The notes below the pieces were generated by a model. It made no database searches. It was not told where the DNA came from and saw only the letters and a list, made by a program, of their open reading frames with translations. A DNA stretch of 64,000 nt from Adineta vaga (Eukaryota > Rotifera), in contig CP075492.1 in NCBI GenBank assembly GCA_021613535.1, positions 6,324,001-6,388,000 on the forward strand. Reading direction: 5' to 3'. Made by a program: the position numbers and the translations under genes. Shown here in pieces: positions 35,069-47,567 of this stretch. Each line of letters starts with the position of its first letter. Position 1 is the stretch's first letter.

Positions 35069-36584
35069 TTATGTTGCCATTAATGGAACACTTCCCGTTT
35101 CACCTGTCGCACTATCCATGGTACTATTGACGGATGGTGAACCTGTACTGGTTGCTGATGTTTGTGGAGTTGTTAGACATTGATATTTACCATCGAGACC
35201 AACTTTCCATAAACTAACTTTATCTGCAGCAGCCACAGCAAGAATATCACCTGTCAATGACCAACTAACACTCCAAACATCATTAAAATGTGTACCAATT
35301 GGAGTACATTCCCAATTGATAGATGAACGTATATCACGTGTAGAAACATAAACATGACCATCCTAAAAATGAGAATATCGATTGAATTGACTTTTTTTCC
35401 TCATATAAAATTCTTCTTACTTGTGAACAACTGGCGATTTTATCTTTATGAAAACTAAAAGTTGGTGCCCAAGCAACATCACGTACCCAATCATTATGTT
35501 GATCAAGATGTGTTTCTTCTATCCAATTATCATCTTGTTCTCTACGATTAAAATTCATTTTTTGTTATATAATAGAAAAAAGGATTTTTATATCAAAATT
35601 TACTTCCATATACGAATCAAACAATCACATCCAGCTGAAACAAAACGCTTTACAGGTTCACCTGTTGTTCCTTGTACACCTGTTTCATCACTTGATTGTG
35701 GAAGAACGGCAGGTGCCCAACTAAGTGCATTTACACCCGGCTAATAATCCAAATGAAAATAAAAATAATCAATCAATTAATAGCACAAAGTATTTATACA
35801 TACGGGATGACAATCAGGAATTCTCTTTATTGTCCATCGACCATCACCTAAATCGACAGATCTTCTCGTTAGAAATGATAGAGAACCATTGTTATACTTA
35901 CCAGTTGAACTGAGAATAGTAATAGAACCATCTGAACTTCCACAAGCTAACATAAGACCATATTCATAGGGTGCCCATGCAACCGTATTCACTAAAATAT
36001 GTCAAAAACAATGATCTCAAAACAAAAAAAAGATAATCGACTTATGTCCTTACCAGAAGATGTATGTCTATCATATTCATATATAACAGAATATTGTGTT
36101 CCACCAGTTGCATTTGGTTGAGGTGGTAATCCACTTGGTGTCGTTTCTTTCCAAATCAATACTTTTTTATCATAAGAACATGATGCTAGTAAACTACCAA
36201 ATGTTGGATGTGACCATGATAATTGCCAAACAGGACCTTCATGTCTTTAAAATAGGGATATTTTTGAAAATTCTACCAACAAAACAAGATTTCAAAAGAT
36301 CAAGTACCCTTTTAATTCTGCAATTAATCGTTGTTGATTATTGGATACATCAAATATTTTAATACTTTTATCTGATGAACATGTTGCTAAACGTGTTCCA
36401 TAGTAATCTAATTGAGCATCATGCTAAAATAATCGAGAATTTCTAACTTTATATCATACAAAAAATCTTCAAATCAATCAACATACAATCAATTCTTCAT
36501 GACCTGTATCGACTGCATTGATTTGTGTCTGAAAATAAATTGAATTAATATTGAATAAAACATACAATTACAAATATTTACCAT
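35069..36584 (-). CDS. SEC13: SEC13, WD40 protein of the COPII coat and nuclear pore
   Basis: The exons join into a six-bladed WD40 protein of about 350 residues with near-identity to human SEC13 in key blocks: [84 protein letters not shown] and [12 protein letters not shown]13 pairs with SEC31 in COPII vesicles and with NUP145/NUP96 in the nuclear pore. The coding start appears to be an exon holding only the ATG (36582-36584), followed directly by GTAAAT and joined to ACACAAATC at the next exon ([10 protein letters not shown]). A Ser/Thr-rich C-terminal tail of about 35 residues, ending VPLMAT, is longer than in vertebrates. Confidence 0.95.
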
Positions 36585-36657
36585 TTTAATGACAAAGAAT
36601 GAATTGTTTATAAAAAAAAATCTAGAAGAAAAGGAGGGGTAAAAAATTTGTTAATTT

Positions 36658-38052
36658 TTATTCAATATGATCAATTTTTGGTTTAGTTAAATAACGATAG
36701 ATTTCATTATGAATATCACTAAATAAAAATGTTCCAAGAAAAACCGATGCAGTTCCAATCCAATGATTCAATGTGAAATCATTTTGAAAATAAATTATTG
36801 AGAAAATTAAACTAACAAATTTTCGTAATGTAATTACTAATGTTACTACTAATGATGGACATTCAGTTGTCAAAATAAATACAGATCGAATACAAAAATA
36901 TTGTGTTACAACATTACAGAATAAATACGCCCACATGATCGGAATACCAACATTCGCAAAAATTGGAAGCCAAGCTAAATGTATTTAATTAATAGATCAT
37001 ATAAGAACGCTATACTACTGAAAACGTTACTAGATTGATTGAATAGGTGTGCATGATGATAGATATCTTTTCCAACAGATCCAAATAATGGGAGAGGAAG
37101 TAAATGCTAAAATATTAGGAATATTTGTAAGTAAAAGAAAAACTTTTGTTATTTACCGAATAGAATAAAGCTTCTTCAGGATGTTTACCCCATTTTGCGT
37201 AGAGAGTTTCTTGATAAATACCCATTAAAGCCGAAACAAGTAGAGCAAAGATAAGCATACTAATACCTAAAACAATCAAATGATTCTTTATATTAAGAAA
37301 TTCTTAATAGAAAATTTATTGTACCAATAATCCATCGGAAAAAATCTGGTTTTTGTTCATCTATTTTAATATTGTTCGCTGCTTTTTGTTTATTTAAAGA
37401 TTGACTAGATGCATATGTTGCCAAAATAATTCCAAATGTAATTAAAACTACTGCTAGAATCTGTCGTAATGAATATCTACAAATAGAATATCACATCAAT
37501 CATGATTATTTGTTCTGTTTTTTTTCTTCTTACCTTTTCTTCAAAATAATCATTCCCAGTATGAGATTTGCAATTAATGAACCCTAAAATAAACATTCAT
37601 TACATATATCAATGAACATACAAAATTCATACCGATCGAAAGATCATATGTAATGGCATTGGTATATTAAAATTCAATGCATAATTATTAATTACACTCA
37701 CTAAGAAGAACATTACTACCATAATCATATAATCTCTGAAAAAGAAAAAGATTTCTCACTCTCTCATTAATAATCACAGATTTTTCAAATAAAGTATTAC
37801 TTGATTGGAACATTTCGTTTTGCTGAACCCCATTTATAATAATTGATGAAACCTTCGATTGCAATGAAAAGAAACTGAGCAAATGTAATGATATTTCCAC
37901 TTCCTGGATAAGGTCTAAATCAATGTACAATTAAAACTTTTAGTAAATTTCATGATTCGTATGGAAACTTACCGAACAATCAATTCAAGAAAGATTACAT
38001 TTGAACAACAACCAAGAAATATGAGAGCTATCGTTTGTATGACACGATTCAT
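36658..38052 (-). CDS. SLC35B4: SLC35B4-type nucleotide-sugar transporter (UDP-GlcNAc/UDP-xylose)
   Basis: Seven or so exons. The N-terminus MNRVIQTIALIFLGCCSNVI keeps the GCCSNVIFLEL block of human SLC35B4. Later blocks match as well: SGNIITFAQFLFIAIEGF, VSVINNYALNFNIPMPLHMI, FRSGSLIANLILGMIILKKR, MGIYQETLYAKWGKHPEEAL, FYSHLLPLPLF, and the C-terminal FILTTECPSLVVTLVITLRK. About ten hydrophobic helices are visible. It should exchange UDP-sugars across the Golgi or ER membrane and so feed glycosylation. The C-terminus ends KPKIDHIE. The 73-base gap to SEC13 (whose start codon is at 36584) is small. Confidence 0.93.
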
Positions 38053-38258
38053 CTTTGTTGCCTGTTTTAAAAATATCTATTTGGATGACGTGTTACTATA
38101 AGTTTACTCATTTCTACCAATCGGAATCGTTATTTTCAAAGAGGACAATAGATCTAATCCGATTGGTTACAGAGAAAAAAAAATGAGTAAACGATCTGTT
38201 GATGTGTAAGTCAAATCAAGTCATTTCATTTTATTAACGAGAGATTATTCGAGGAAGA

Positions 38259-39883
38259 ATGACATCGAAAAATTTCTTTGATAAACATGCTGAACATCAA
38301 GATAAAACGAGTTTGGGTAAATTACGTTCAAAATATTGGACAACAAAACAAATGGTTATGAAAAAATTGGGTCGAGAAGAAGATGAATTTGTTATTGCAT
38401 CGGATGCTGATGTTGATGCTAAACTTGAATTACTCTATGCTGTTAAACAATCGTGTCATGATTTACTTCGTGTAAAACAAAAATATTCTTTCATTCTATT
38501 CTTTATCTATTCTATTTTTTGCTTTTTCATTCGAAATAGATTATGGATAATTATCAAACAAATGTTCTCTTTCTGTCGCATGAAGAAACAGATATGGCTC
38601 GATTTTTAAAAGATTATGCACAAGTGGATAAAACACGTGCAGGAAAAATGATGGCAAGTGTATCAAAAGTTCTTGCTTATACAGCTCATCAACGCCTAGC
38701 TTTACGGCAACCATTAGTTCGTTTACATAATGAAATTGAAACATTCCGTCATCGAGCTGTAACTGATACATTATCGACAGTGAAACGAATGGAAACAGCA
38801 CGAACAGAATATCGTGGAAGTATTCTTTGGTTAAAAGATGCATCTGTTCAACTTGATCCAGAAAAACAATTAGAAAAATTTCGTCGTGTTCAAAGTCAAG
38901 TAAAAACAACCAAAACCGAATATGATCGATTAAAATCAGATGTAATTCAAAAAATTGATCTATTAACAGCGAGTCGATGGTGAGTGTATATTCTTTCTCA
39001 AAGATTCGAATGTTTCATGTTTTATTTTAGTAATATGTATTCACATGCTTTGGCTACTTATCAAAAAGCACTTCTTGTTTTTTGGGAAAAAACTTCGAAA
39101 ACAATGTCCGCTGTTGCTGAATCATTTAAAGGTTATCAATACTATGAATTTACTGTAATTAAAGATCTTGCTGAACCAAGTCGATTATTAGCTGAGCTAA
39201 ATTCCAAATCAAAAACAAAAGTTAATGATGCACTTCTTAATACAAATCAAAAGGAAAAAGAAGAAAAATCATCGAATGAAAATAATCAAAAAGAATTATT
39301 GGATTTGACAGAACCAGTTAATGCATTAATTGATATAACTGATGATCAACTTGATGATCAACTTCTTGAATTAGAAAAATTAACGACTATTGATCGAACA
39401 CCAATAACAGCAACAAATTCGAAAGGAACATCTAATACTAATGATGAAAATCTTGTTGAATTAGCAGAGACAAAAGCTGAACATGACAAACTTTTTTCGG
39501 ATCTTCTTTCACCAATTTCATCAGGAAATACGACAACTAATGATCTGTTTGGAATAAATGATAATAATAGTTTTGATGCTCATTGGTCAGCAGCCTTTGG
39601 CAATACGTCAACTCAACAAACAACATCTGCTCCGCAAATCGATTCTACAACATCAAATAATAGTTTTCTTCCATCATCAATGTTAAGTGAATTATTAACA
39701 TCCATGAATAAGAATAGTAAATCAACTGTACAACCAGCAAATACTCCGAAACCGAAACCTGTTGCATCAAATAAAACATCGGATAAATCCAGTTGGTTGA
39801 ATTTATTTGCTGAACTTGATCCCATACAAAATCCGGACGCTATTGGTAAATCTGCTGGAGATGAAGCTGATCGGAATTGTTAA
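38259..39883 (+). CDS. ICA1: Islet cell autoantigen 1 (ICA69), BAR-domain protein (3 exons)
   Basis: Exons 38259-38471, 38540-38979 and 39031-39883 join in frame to about 501 residues. The AH/BAR domain (residues about 15-270) matches human ICA69 in many blocks: EDEFVIASDADVDAKLEL, FLSHEETDMARFLKD, DKTRAGKMM, RLHNEIETFRHRAVTDT, TEYRGSILWLKD, LATYQKALLVFWEKTSKTM and ESFKGYQYYEFT. The C-terminal half is Ser/Thr/Asn-rich and acidic and ends in a short conserved-looking SSWLNLFAELDPIQNPDAIG, as in ICA69 proteins. ICA69 partners PICK1 and arfaptin-like BAR proteins in dense-core vesicle and receptor traffic from the Golgi. Its start is 206 bases from the divergent SLC35B4 start. Confidence 0.92.
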
Positions 39884-40300
39884 AAAAATAACGGACATAC
39901 TTTTTCTTCTTATCTAGTCATAGATTATGCATACATATATTCTCAGAGTGAATTTCCGAGAGAGAAAAATCAAAAAAAAAAGGAAAAGAAATGATCTAAA
40001 AACAGTGAGATGACTTTGTTTTTTGAACTGTATTATATATTCTATTTGTTTTAAAGAATTTCATTTATCTTCTTTTTTTTCTTGTCTTGTCTATGAATGT
40101 ATTCTATTCATTTAACCGTTGGTTTTATTTTGTTTTTCTTCGATGTTACAATATATATTTATCTCGATAATTCGATCGTCTAGTATTCGATTTGATCAAC
40201 TTTAGACATGAATAGATAGAGAGGAATTGTTTTTTTTTGAAAAACTATTTCGCAATTTTATTGACAATTGTTTGAATACATAAAGAAAAAGCGACGACAT
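39884..40300. other. Convergent intergenic region, 417 bases
   Basis: Lies between the stops of ICA1 and the ubiquitin-like gene. T-rich; nothing else recognised. Confidence 0.5.
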
Positions 40301-40633
40301 TCAAATCAAAATTATTTCAATATTACGTACGGCACTTGTAATTCCATAATAACGTAATTTATGTTTAGATTTAATATGTCGACCTTTGTAATATAAATGA
40401 AATTTACCATGTGGATGAAATGTATGTTTTAATTGTGATTTAATGAATTCAACTTTGCGATTTTCATTTTCAGCAATATGTATTGACATACTTTTGCCAT
40501 CTGATTTACGAATTATTCGTAGAATAATTTGAGGTGATGGTATTGAAAAGGACATGTACGTTGAGGGCAACTTAAGATCAAATGTATGAATATGTTTCGT
40601 TCGAACTACAGTAGAATCATTCTTTTTCTCCAA
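40301..40633 (-). CDS. Small ubiquitin-like-fold protein
   Basis: A 110-residue ORF. From about residue 36 the pattern fits a ubiquitin-like fold: a first hairpin (IILRIIRKSDGKSMSIHI), a helix (NRKVEFIKSQLKHTF), then HLYYKGRHIKSKHKLRYYGI, which parallels ubiquitin's IFAGKQLEDGRTLSDYNI, and a final strand NIEIILI. No C-terminal Gly-Gly is present, so it is not a processed modifier. It may be a stand-alone adaptor. The N-terminal 35 residues are not recognised. Confidence 0.55.
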   Translation of the reverse strand: MEKKNDSTVVRTKHIHTFDLKLPSTYMSFSIPSPQIILRIIRKSDGKSMSIHIAENENRKVEFIKSQLKHTFHPHGKFHLYYKGRHIKSKHKLRYYGITSAVRNIEIILI

Positions 40634-40953
40634 TTTTTTAATAGACGAATGTTGAGTAAATATGTATCGTCGTCAGTCAGTCTTTTTCTTTGAATAAGCG
40701 GAGAAAAAGTTTACATACATAAGATTAATAGTAGTTAGACAGCCGACGGGAGAGAAAAACGTTTTGTACGTTGTGTGGAAGTATTCAATCGTCATTAGAA
40801 ACGATGAAAATATAGAGAAGTGGACTATTAAAAAGAAAACAAGATTCATTCCTTTTTATGTATAAAATTTTTTACAACTGTAAGGCAAGTAAATAGATAA
40901 TAGAAAATTCTACAATTTATTAACTAATGATGCTATAGTAATCGTTCTTTGGA
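40634..40953. other. Intergenic region, 320 bases
   Basis: Upstream of the ubiquitin-like gene and downstream of the symporter, both on the minus strand. Nothing recognised. Confidence 0.5.
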
Positions 40954-42390
40954 TTATAGATTTTCTGTTGTGATCATCGATTCATGAGTGTAGCCTGTTG
41001 GATATTTGGATGTATTGGATAATGTAAATTCATTCTCGACGGTTGGAGAATTACGTCGTATTTTCAAACCATGTGTAATCCAATGGTAGAGAGCATAAGC
41101 TAAAACTACGACGAAACCAACCATAGGAACGAGAAATGAAATACGAGTTGAATAAGTATCAGCTATAACTCCTTGAATAGGTGGAAAGGCAGCTCCACCA
41201 GAAACTCCCATAATAAGAATACCAGCTCCACGTCGAGTATGACGACCAAGATTCGTTGTTCCTAACACGAATATAGTAGGAAACATAAGTGATTCAAAGA
41301 AAAATAAAGCAATAAGAACAATAACAGCTGCACGACCGTAACCAAATGATATGTATACTGAAAGTGCAATACTAATAATTGAATAAACGAGAAGAATTAA
41401 ATCAGCTTGGAAGAAATGAGCTAAACCCGTGCCAATAAATCGACCAACGGTAAATGTTATTAGAGCATAGGATAAAAGATTTGATGCTTGTGGATCAGTA
41501 AAATCAGCATTTTCAGTTGCATAATTAATAAAAAATGAACCTACAGTTACCTAAAGTAGAATATTTTTAAATACATATTTTCTATGAATTGCAGTACAAT
41601 TATTTACCTGAGCACCAACGTAACAAAATTGTGCAATGAATGCAAATATCATATTGTATTGTTTCCACAATGGTCTATCTTCTTCTGTTGCATCAGTAGT
41701 CAAATTTTCATCCTCTGCCATTACTTCTGGTAGTTTAGCAAAGATGAAAAAAATTGCTACTAACACTGCAGTACAAGCTACTGCTATGTACACATATTTT
41801 ACATTATCAAGATTACTAGAATTTTCGCCTGAGAAGAACAATCGAGAAGCAATCAATGGACCGATGAATGATGCAACACCATTCCATGATTGACAGAATT
41901 GTAAACGCATTGAAGCTGTTTTTGGATCACCAATAATTGTAGCATAGGAATTTGCAGATGTTTCAAGTGTGGCAAGACCACATGCAATAACAAAAGTACA
42001 AACAATAAAACCACCAAATGCTTGTTTAGCATTACTTGGATTGGAATAATGAGCAGTTGGCCAGAAGAAAATAGCACCTATTGCATAAAGAGCTAATCCT
42101 AGGACGATGGTTATCTTGTAACCTTTACGTTTGAGTAGTTCAGCAGCAAATGGTGAAAAACAGAAGTAACCGCCACCAAAATAAACAATTTGTAATGCTG
42201 TTGATTCAAGTCGTGTAATTTTGAGAACGTTTTGAAAATGTTTATTTAATACATCGAGTAAACCATATGAAAATCCCCATAGAAAAAATAATGAAATCGC
42301 GAGACAAAGAGGAAATATTAATTGTCGACCTTTCAAATACGGTCGATCTGATGGTGATGATGATGATAGAAGAACAATACCTCCAGCCAT
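40954..42390 (-). CDS. FucP-type sugar:H+ symporter (MFS), microbial-like (2 exons)
   Basis: Exons 41608-42390 and 40954-41550, with a 57-base intron between, encode 459 residues (E. coli FucP is 438). Twelve hydrophobic segments fit the MFS. Family blocks include LFFLWGFSYGLLDVLNKHFQ, YFGGGYFCFSPFAAELLKRK, GLATLETSANSYATIIG, QFCYVGAQ (split by the intron), PTIFVLGTTNLGRHTRRGAG and a late GGAAFPPIQGVIAD. FucP-like proteins bring L-fucose, galactose or glucose into cells with protons; the substrate here is not certain. The N-terminus is short and Ser-rich, and the C-terminal tail is cytoplasmic. This branch is typical of bacteria and fungi and is unusual in animals. The 5' leader contains an AG acceptor about 15 bases before the ATG, so a 5'-UTR intron is possible. 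Confidence 0.88.
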
Positions 42391-43156
42391 TTTTGAAGTT
42401 CCGTCCTATGAAATAAAATATAATTTTTGTAAGACAATAATGCAATGTAGTATATATATATATATATGTATTCATGGATTGAATTAACAAAGACAACACT
42501 TACAGATATTCAAAATTATCTACACATACTCGGTAAGAAATCGTTTATAACTAAGATATATTTATATGACTGTCATATACATAATCAGATATCATCATTC
42601 ATAGTCGTATACAGGTGTGTCATATGTGGTAATAGACTAATCAAGAGATCAAAATTCTTTTCTATTCTTCTAATTCAAAACAACCTGTTGGTTATAGATC
42701 AGTAAAAAGAATGAAATCTCTCACCTTTGATAGAAGAAAAAACGATCGATCACAATCATCATAATAAATTTTCTTTACCCTTTTATTATCTCAAAATATG
42801 CATAGGTTTATTTCATTTTAATGCCACTCATAATCACAAATAGAATATTCACGAGATGTTTTTTGTTGTCAAATTCTTCCACAATACATTATCATTTTAT
42901 ATAGTTTTATGAAAATAAAACCGTTGCTTCAGTAGATAGTTTCTTCTTAAGACTATTGGAATTCCATTTTACGATACTTTCATACTGCTACAGTTCCATC
43001 CACACCCACATTCACCTTTTTGCGTATTGAAAAAGACATTTTCGATTTTATCATTGACAAGGGATGCTTTGTCATATAGATTTAATTTAGTGAATAGAAT
43101 TATTTATTTTCACACATGATATCGAACTAATAGAAGAAAAGAAAACACAACGAATA
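42391..43156. other. Intergenic region, 766 bases, with a short (TA)n tract
   Basis: Upstream of the symporter. It contains a short TA repeat near 42451-42468 and an unsupported 79-codon open frame (42466-42705, +) with no recognisable features. Confidence 0.5.
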
Positions 43157-45063
43157 TTATTCAGCGTCTGTATATTCTATATGAGTATCTCTTGGCCATT
43201 CTACTGTATATTCAAATGGTAGACAACATTCACCACGTGCTGGTAAAATACATTTCCATTCTAAATTGTTTGAATCATTCATTTTAACAGTAGAATTAGC
43301 ACCTTGTTCTTTCGCTCGTAGATCAGGTCTCAATATTTTAATTTTGATCTTTTCGTTCGATGAAAGTGGTACTTGTTCATAAACAAAAATTGTAACTGCA
43401 GATAACTTTGTATTAATAAGACATGTTTCATGATAGATATTTTCAAGATGTACTTTGGAAATAAGTCCTTGAATATCATTAACTTTTTTGACAGGTTTAT
43501 ATGTTACTTTAACACTAGTATCAACACCTAAGGGAAGATCGAATGTATCACCTGGACAAACATTATCAATTGAACTATGTGTAATGAAATTGTTATTCAT
43601 AAAAACTGATGCTGGTCCAGTTAACAATTGTTTATCCGATGTATTCGTTGTTGATGCTTTAAGAAAAGCATGAACTGATTTTTTCGGTACAACTGTATAA
43701 GTAAATATTGAGGTAAGATTAAGAACAGCAATCGTTACTTTATGTGGTTTACCCTACAGATAAATGGCTCGTAGAAGAATGATGAATTAGACGAAAGAAA
43801 TTAAACATACATCTGCATTTATTGTTGCTCGTCGAAGAATCGTGAAGCTTGCACTAGACATGCTTACTTCAGTCTGAGTAGCTAAAATATTGATTGAATT
43901 CGATGACTTATCATCAGCATCACTTTCGTAGCATGATTTGTCATATGTATGTGAGCGCGTTTTTGATAATGTGAACGATTTTTTCTGATATTTTGAAGCT
44001 GATTTTAAACAACTTGTAGGTGCGTCTGTACTTGATGATCGTCGACGATAATAATCAGGTATTCCATAGCCTATTTTCATTGTTGCTAATTTTGGTAAAG
44101 CACCACCAAGCGATGGCATTGCAGTTGACAATGATAATTGTACATCAGACCAATTTTCTTGACTTTGATTAATCTATCGGAAAAGATTGAGTAAATGAAC
44201 AGTGATGAAATTTTCAATATACTTACAATAATACCATAGTATGTTAGTTGAGTTTGTTGTGATGTTGCTTCAGCATTATTGACACGAACATCATAACTGG
44301 CTGTCCATGAACAATTACTGATTAAATAGGATATTTCCAAAGCAATATCAATCTCATTGCTGGATATATGAACAGTAATGGTTACTTCTCGTTTTGTTTT
44401 TCGACGATTTACTTCTCCTTCAACACCATGTTCATTCATTTTTGTTTGTAATTCATCTCGTCGTTGTTTTAATTTTTCTAATTGATGATCTTCATTTGTT
44501 GTTTCGTCATCTAATTTTGATAAATGTTTATAATAAAAATCAATAAATTGTTCCATAGAATCAATTTTATCCGTATTCAATTGTCCTTCTTGATTCATCA
44601 ATGTTAACGCACGACCATCGAGCCATGTGCGTTGTTTACGAAGTCGTTCTAATTCTTGTTCATGTTTCTGAATATTTGCTTGAACATTGTTCAACTCATT
44701 TTGTAATTGATCTAATGATGTTAAACTCATTTCTGGTGTTGTATTTTCATAGCAAACTTGATAGGATACTTCAAGAATTGTACATGCTTTACCTGTTCCA
44801 CCACTAACATGTAACGATGTTAAATCAACAGAGGGAGAAAAATCAGCAAACACCAAATCATAAGTACCTTCTTTGTCAAAATGATGATTCACGGAACGAG
44901 TGACTTCAGCACGGTCATTGTAGACAGTCACATACTGTACAGGACATTGTTGATCAATATCAAATCGTATGGCAGATGCTTTCGCATTCATTGGAACTTC
45001 TTGTATTGTTTTTTCTTCCATTCGAAAAAAAGAATGATTTACACTATCTACGTTGTTACTCAA
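43157..45063 (-). CDS. DUF4139/DUF4140 protein (F37C4.5-like) (3 exons)
   Basis: Exons 44227-45063, 43811-44173 and 43157-43753 encode about 598 residues. The N-terminal DUF4140 part has VQYVTVYNDRAEVTRSV and VFADFSPSVDLTSLHVSG. A central coiled coil of about 100 residues follows (NELNNVQANIQKHEQELERL). The DUF4139 part begins EISYLISNCSWTASYDVRV, includes SLSTAMPSLGGALPKLA, and ends with GECCLPFEYTVEWPRDTHIE. A Ser/Thr/Arg-rich insert lies in the second exon. The family includes uncharacterised bacterial (mucoidy-inhibitor A-like), fungal and nematode proteins. No enzymatic role is established, so none is claimed. A second Met at residue 15 is an alternative start. Confidence 0.85.
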
Positions 45064-45750
45064 TCGTAGTGTAATTATATGTTTTCTCTACGTATGTTTT
45101 TCATCAAATAACGTGATATGTATTATGTCAACAGAACGCACTATTTTTATGCGTTTTTTTTCAACTACTGCAATTTGTGTTCGTGGCAAAATGATTCATA
45201 GTTATTTGGCATAGAAAGATATTTTATCTCATGTTACTAACTTTACATTCTCTGAAAGAATATTACAAAAAAAGAAATACGAAGAAAGTTTTTTTTGTTA
45301 CAACTGAAGACGAGTTTTTCGAAGATTTAAAAAAGTCAATGGTAGACGTTCACAATAGAATGATGTTCGAATAATCTTACCATATTCAATTTCAATAAGA
45401 TTTCTAGTTGTAGTGATCCTTCTCTACCAAGTCTATTACCTTCAAGATTCATTTTTGTCAAAATATCTAAAATTCGTAGAATACTTAATTAAATCACTTC
45501 AAGAATACAACGTTAAGAAGTTTGAATCAAGATTTACTTGAATCTGATCATAACTATCGACAATCTTTTAGTAAAAATATGTTTTAAAACTCGCATTTTT
45601 CTTTCCATCAACTCGTATCGGTATGTTTATTCACATTATTTCAACAATATTCATCGTAATTGTGCAATATTATTACTTACATATTAATTTTTCACGTTGT
45701 TTTCTCGAATTAGTCATTAACAGAATATACAGTAAAAACATCATCGCTCT
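45064..45750. other. Intergenic region, 687 bases
   Basis: Between the DUF4139 gene start and the phosphoesterase stop. AT-rich; nothing recognised. Confidence 0.5.
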
Positions 45751-46981
45751 TTATTTTTCTGATAAATCTATTTCATAAAGTTCATGTGGTGGTTCGATTA
45801 ATTGTGTATCTCTTTCAAATTTATAACCAAGTGGATTGTTTATATATTTAATTCCATCACCAATATCCAATACCATTTTTCTATGACTATGCCCTAATAA
45901 AAATAAAGATAAATCAAATAGTTATTTATTGGGAGAAACAGCAAACCAAATATATGTATTTGTGGTTTAATCAATTGTAATTGTTCATCTAATAGTTCTG
46001 TACCAGCTACTAATGAAAAATTTGCTTTAACCGCTCCACTATTCTTTTCTTGATTGCTAGCTGTTTGATTATGACTATCACGCCAATAATTTCGTCGACG
46101 TTGCATTTCATCACGATACGCTTGCATTAATTTCCTAAGAAAAAATATCACTACCTAGTTTAAATAAAATGTACTGATCATTTGTACTAACCTGCTTGTT
46201 AAAAAATGTGAAAATGTAATGATTTTCGATTGATTATTTTTCACTTTTAAATCAGATATGGTTGATTCATTAAGTTTAACAAAATATTCTGCTGCTTTAT
46301 TTTGTGGTACTTCCTGTAACATTTTTTATTAAAACAATAAAATCACTATATTTTACTTACATCTGTCCATTTACATCGATAATAATCACTCCAAAGTCGT
46401 AAATCACTTTCGACTTCCGGATGTGGCATATGTAAACTTTCGTCATACCTAAATTAAAGTATTCAAACACATAGAAATATCAAATTGTATACTATCTACC
46501 ATGCAAATAAAGGTATAATCGTTACTCCTTGATCAGTCGTACCCGGTCGCATTCGAACACCAATAGTCTCACAAAGTTTTGATATCTAAAAGAAAAAGGT
46601 CAAAAGGTACACTTCGAATTAATCCTATCGAAATTTGCTTACATAATGAAATTTTTCAATTGAATTATCAACATGTAATTCTTCATCTTCCATCGATGAT
46701 TGTGTCCATAATTCATGATTACCAGGACAATAATACACATCTTTAAATTTCAATTTGAATAATTTTAATGTTTGAGTTAATTTTGATAAAACATGTGTTA
46801 TATCACCTAAAGTGCATGAAGAAAAAGCATGGATTATATCGAAATAATATTACATATTTCAACCTGGAAGAATCACTGTATCATTCAGATATTTTTCAGC
46901 TGATATTTGTTCAATCCATTTCATATTCTCCAATTGATCGACATGAAGATCTGAGATAGCATAAATCTTTCCATCTGTCAT
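45751..46981 (-). CDS. Calcineurin-like metallophosphoesterase
   Basis: About six short exons join to roughly 302 residues. The metal-binding motifs appear in the usual order: DLHVD (near residue 11), PGDIT (39), PGNHELW (67), a SH pair in ITFSHF (187) and GHSH (256). Together they make a bimetallic phosphoesterase site. The start is the Met at 46981 (MTDGKIYAISDLHVDQ). There is no signal peptide, so it should be cytosolic. The layout resembles small predicted phosphohydrolases (YfcE/ser-thr-like superfamily) found in protists, plants and bacteria. The substrate is unknown. Confidence 0.85.
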
Positions 46982-47567
46982 GCTTGATAAAACAAAACAA
47001 CGATTGTTATGTGTTCTTTTTGTTAAAAATGATACGATACACGTGTCATGATAAGCGAAAAACAGAACAGAAGAAAAAAAAAACTTCGCCGATAGAAACC
47101 ATGATTAACGTTCGTCGTGATTTCCTATTGATTGCTTTCGCCTACCTGTGAGTTATTAACGTACTCAAAATGAACTGAAAATTTAGAACAGTATTTTATA
47201 TGCTCATTTCAAACTCAATCAATTAAATTTTATTCTTGTCATTTTTCTCGATGAAAAGAATCAATAATCCGTTGTTTTTTTTCAAGAGATTCACTTCTAC
47301 CAGTACTTTCAGGGTTATTTTTGTAATGACTTATTTGATGAAATTAAGATTGACAGATCCGTAATAAATCAGTCGTAAGAACAAACGTAAATAGGTTTTC
47401 TTTTCAATATGTTTTTGTTTATATAATAGATATCCATTTAACTAACCACCCTATTTCAATAACAAGATAATGATATATATTATTTGATCGTATCAATCAA
47501 AACAACAATTATGAGCCTATAAAAGCTTTGTGTAAATTAAGTAGTCAGTACTCATATTTAAGTCCTA
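46982..47567. other. Divergent intergenic region, 586 bases
   Basis: Between the phosphoesterase start and the SDR start. It should contain both promoters; no clear element was identified. Confidence 0.5.

Noticed and set aside
38541-38909. 122-codon open frame on the minus strand
   Set aside because: Antisense of ICA1 exon 2, which is strongly conserved.
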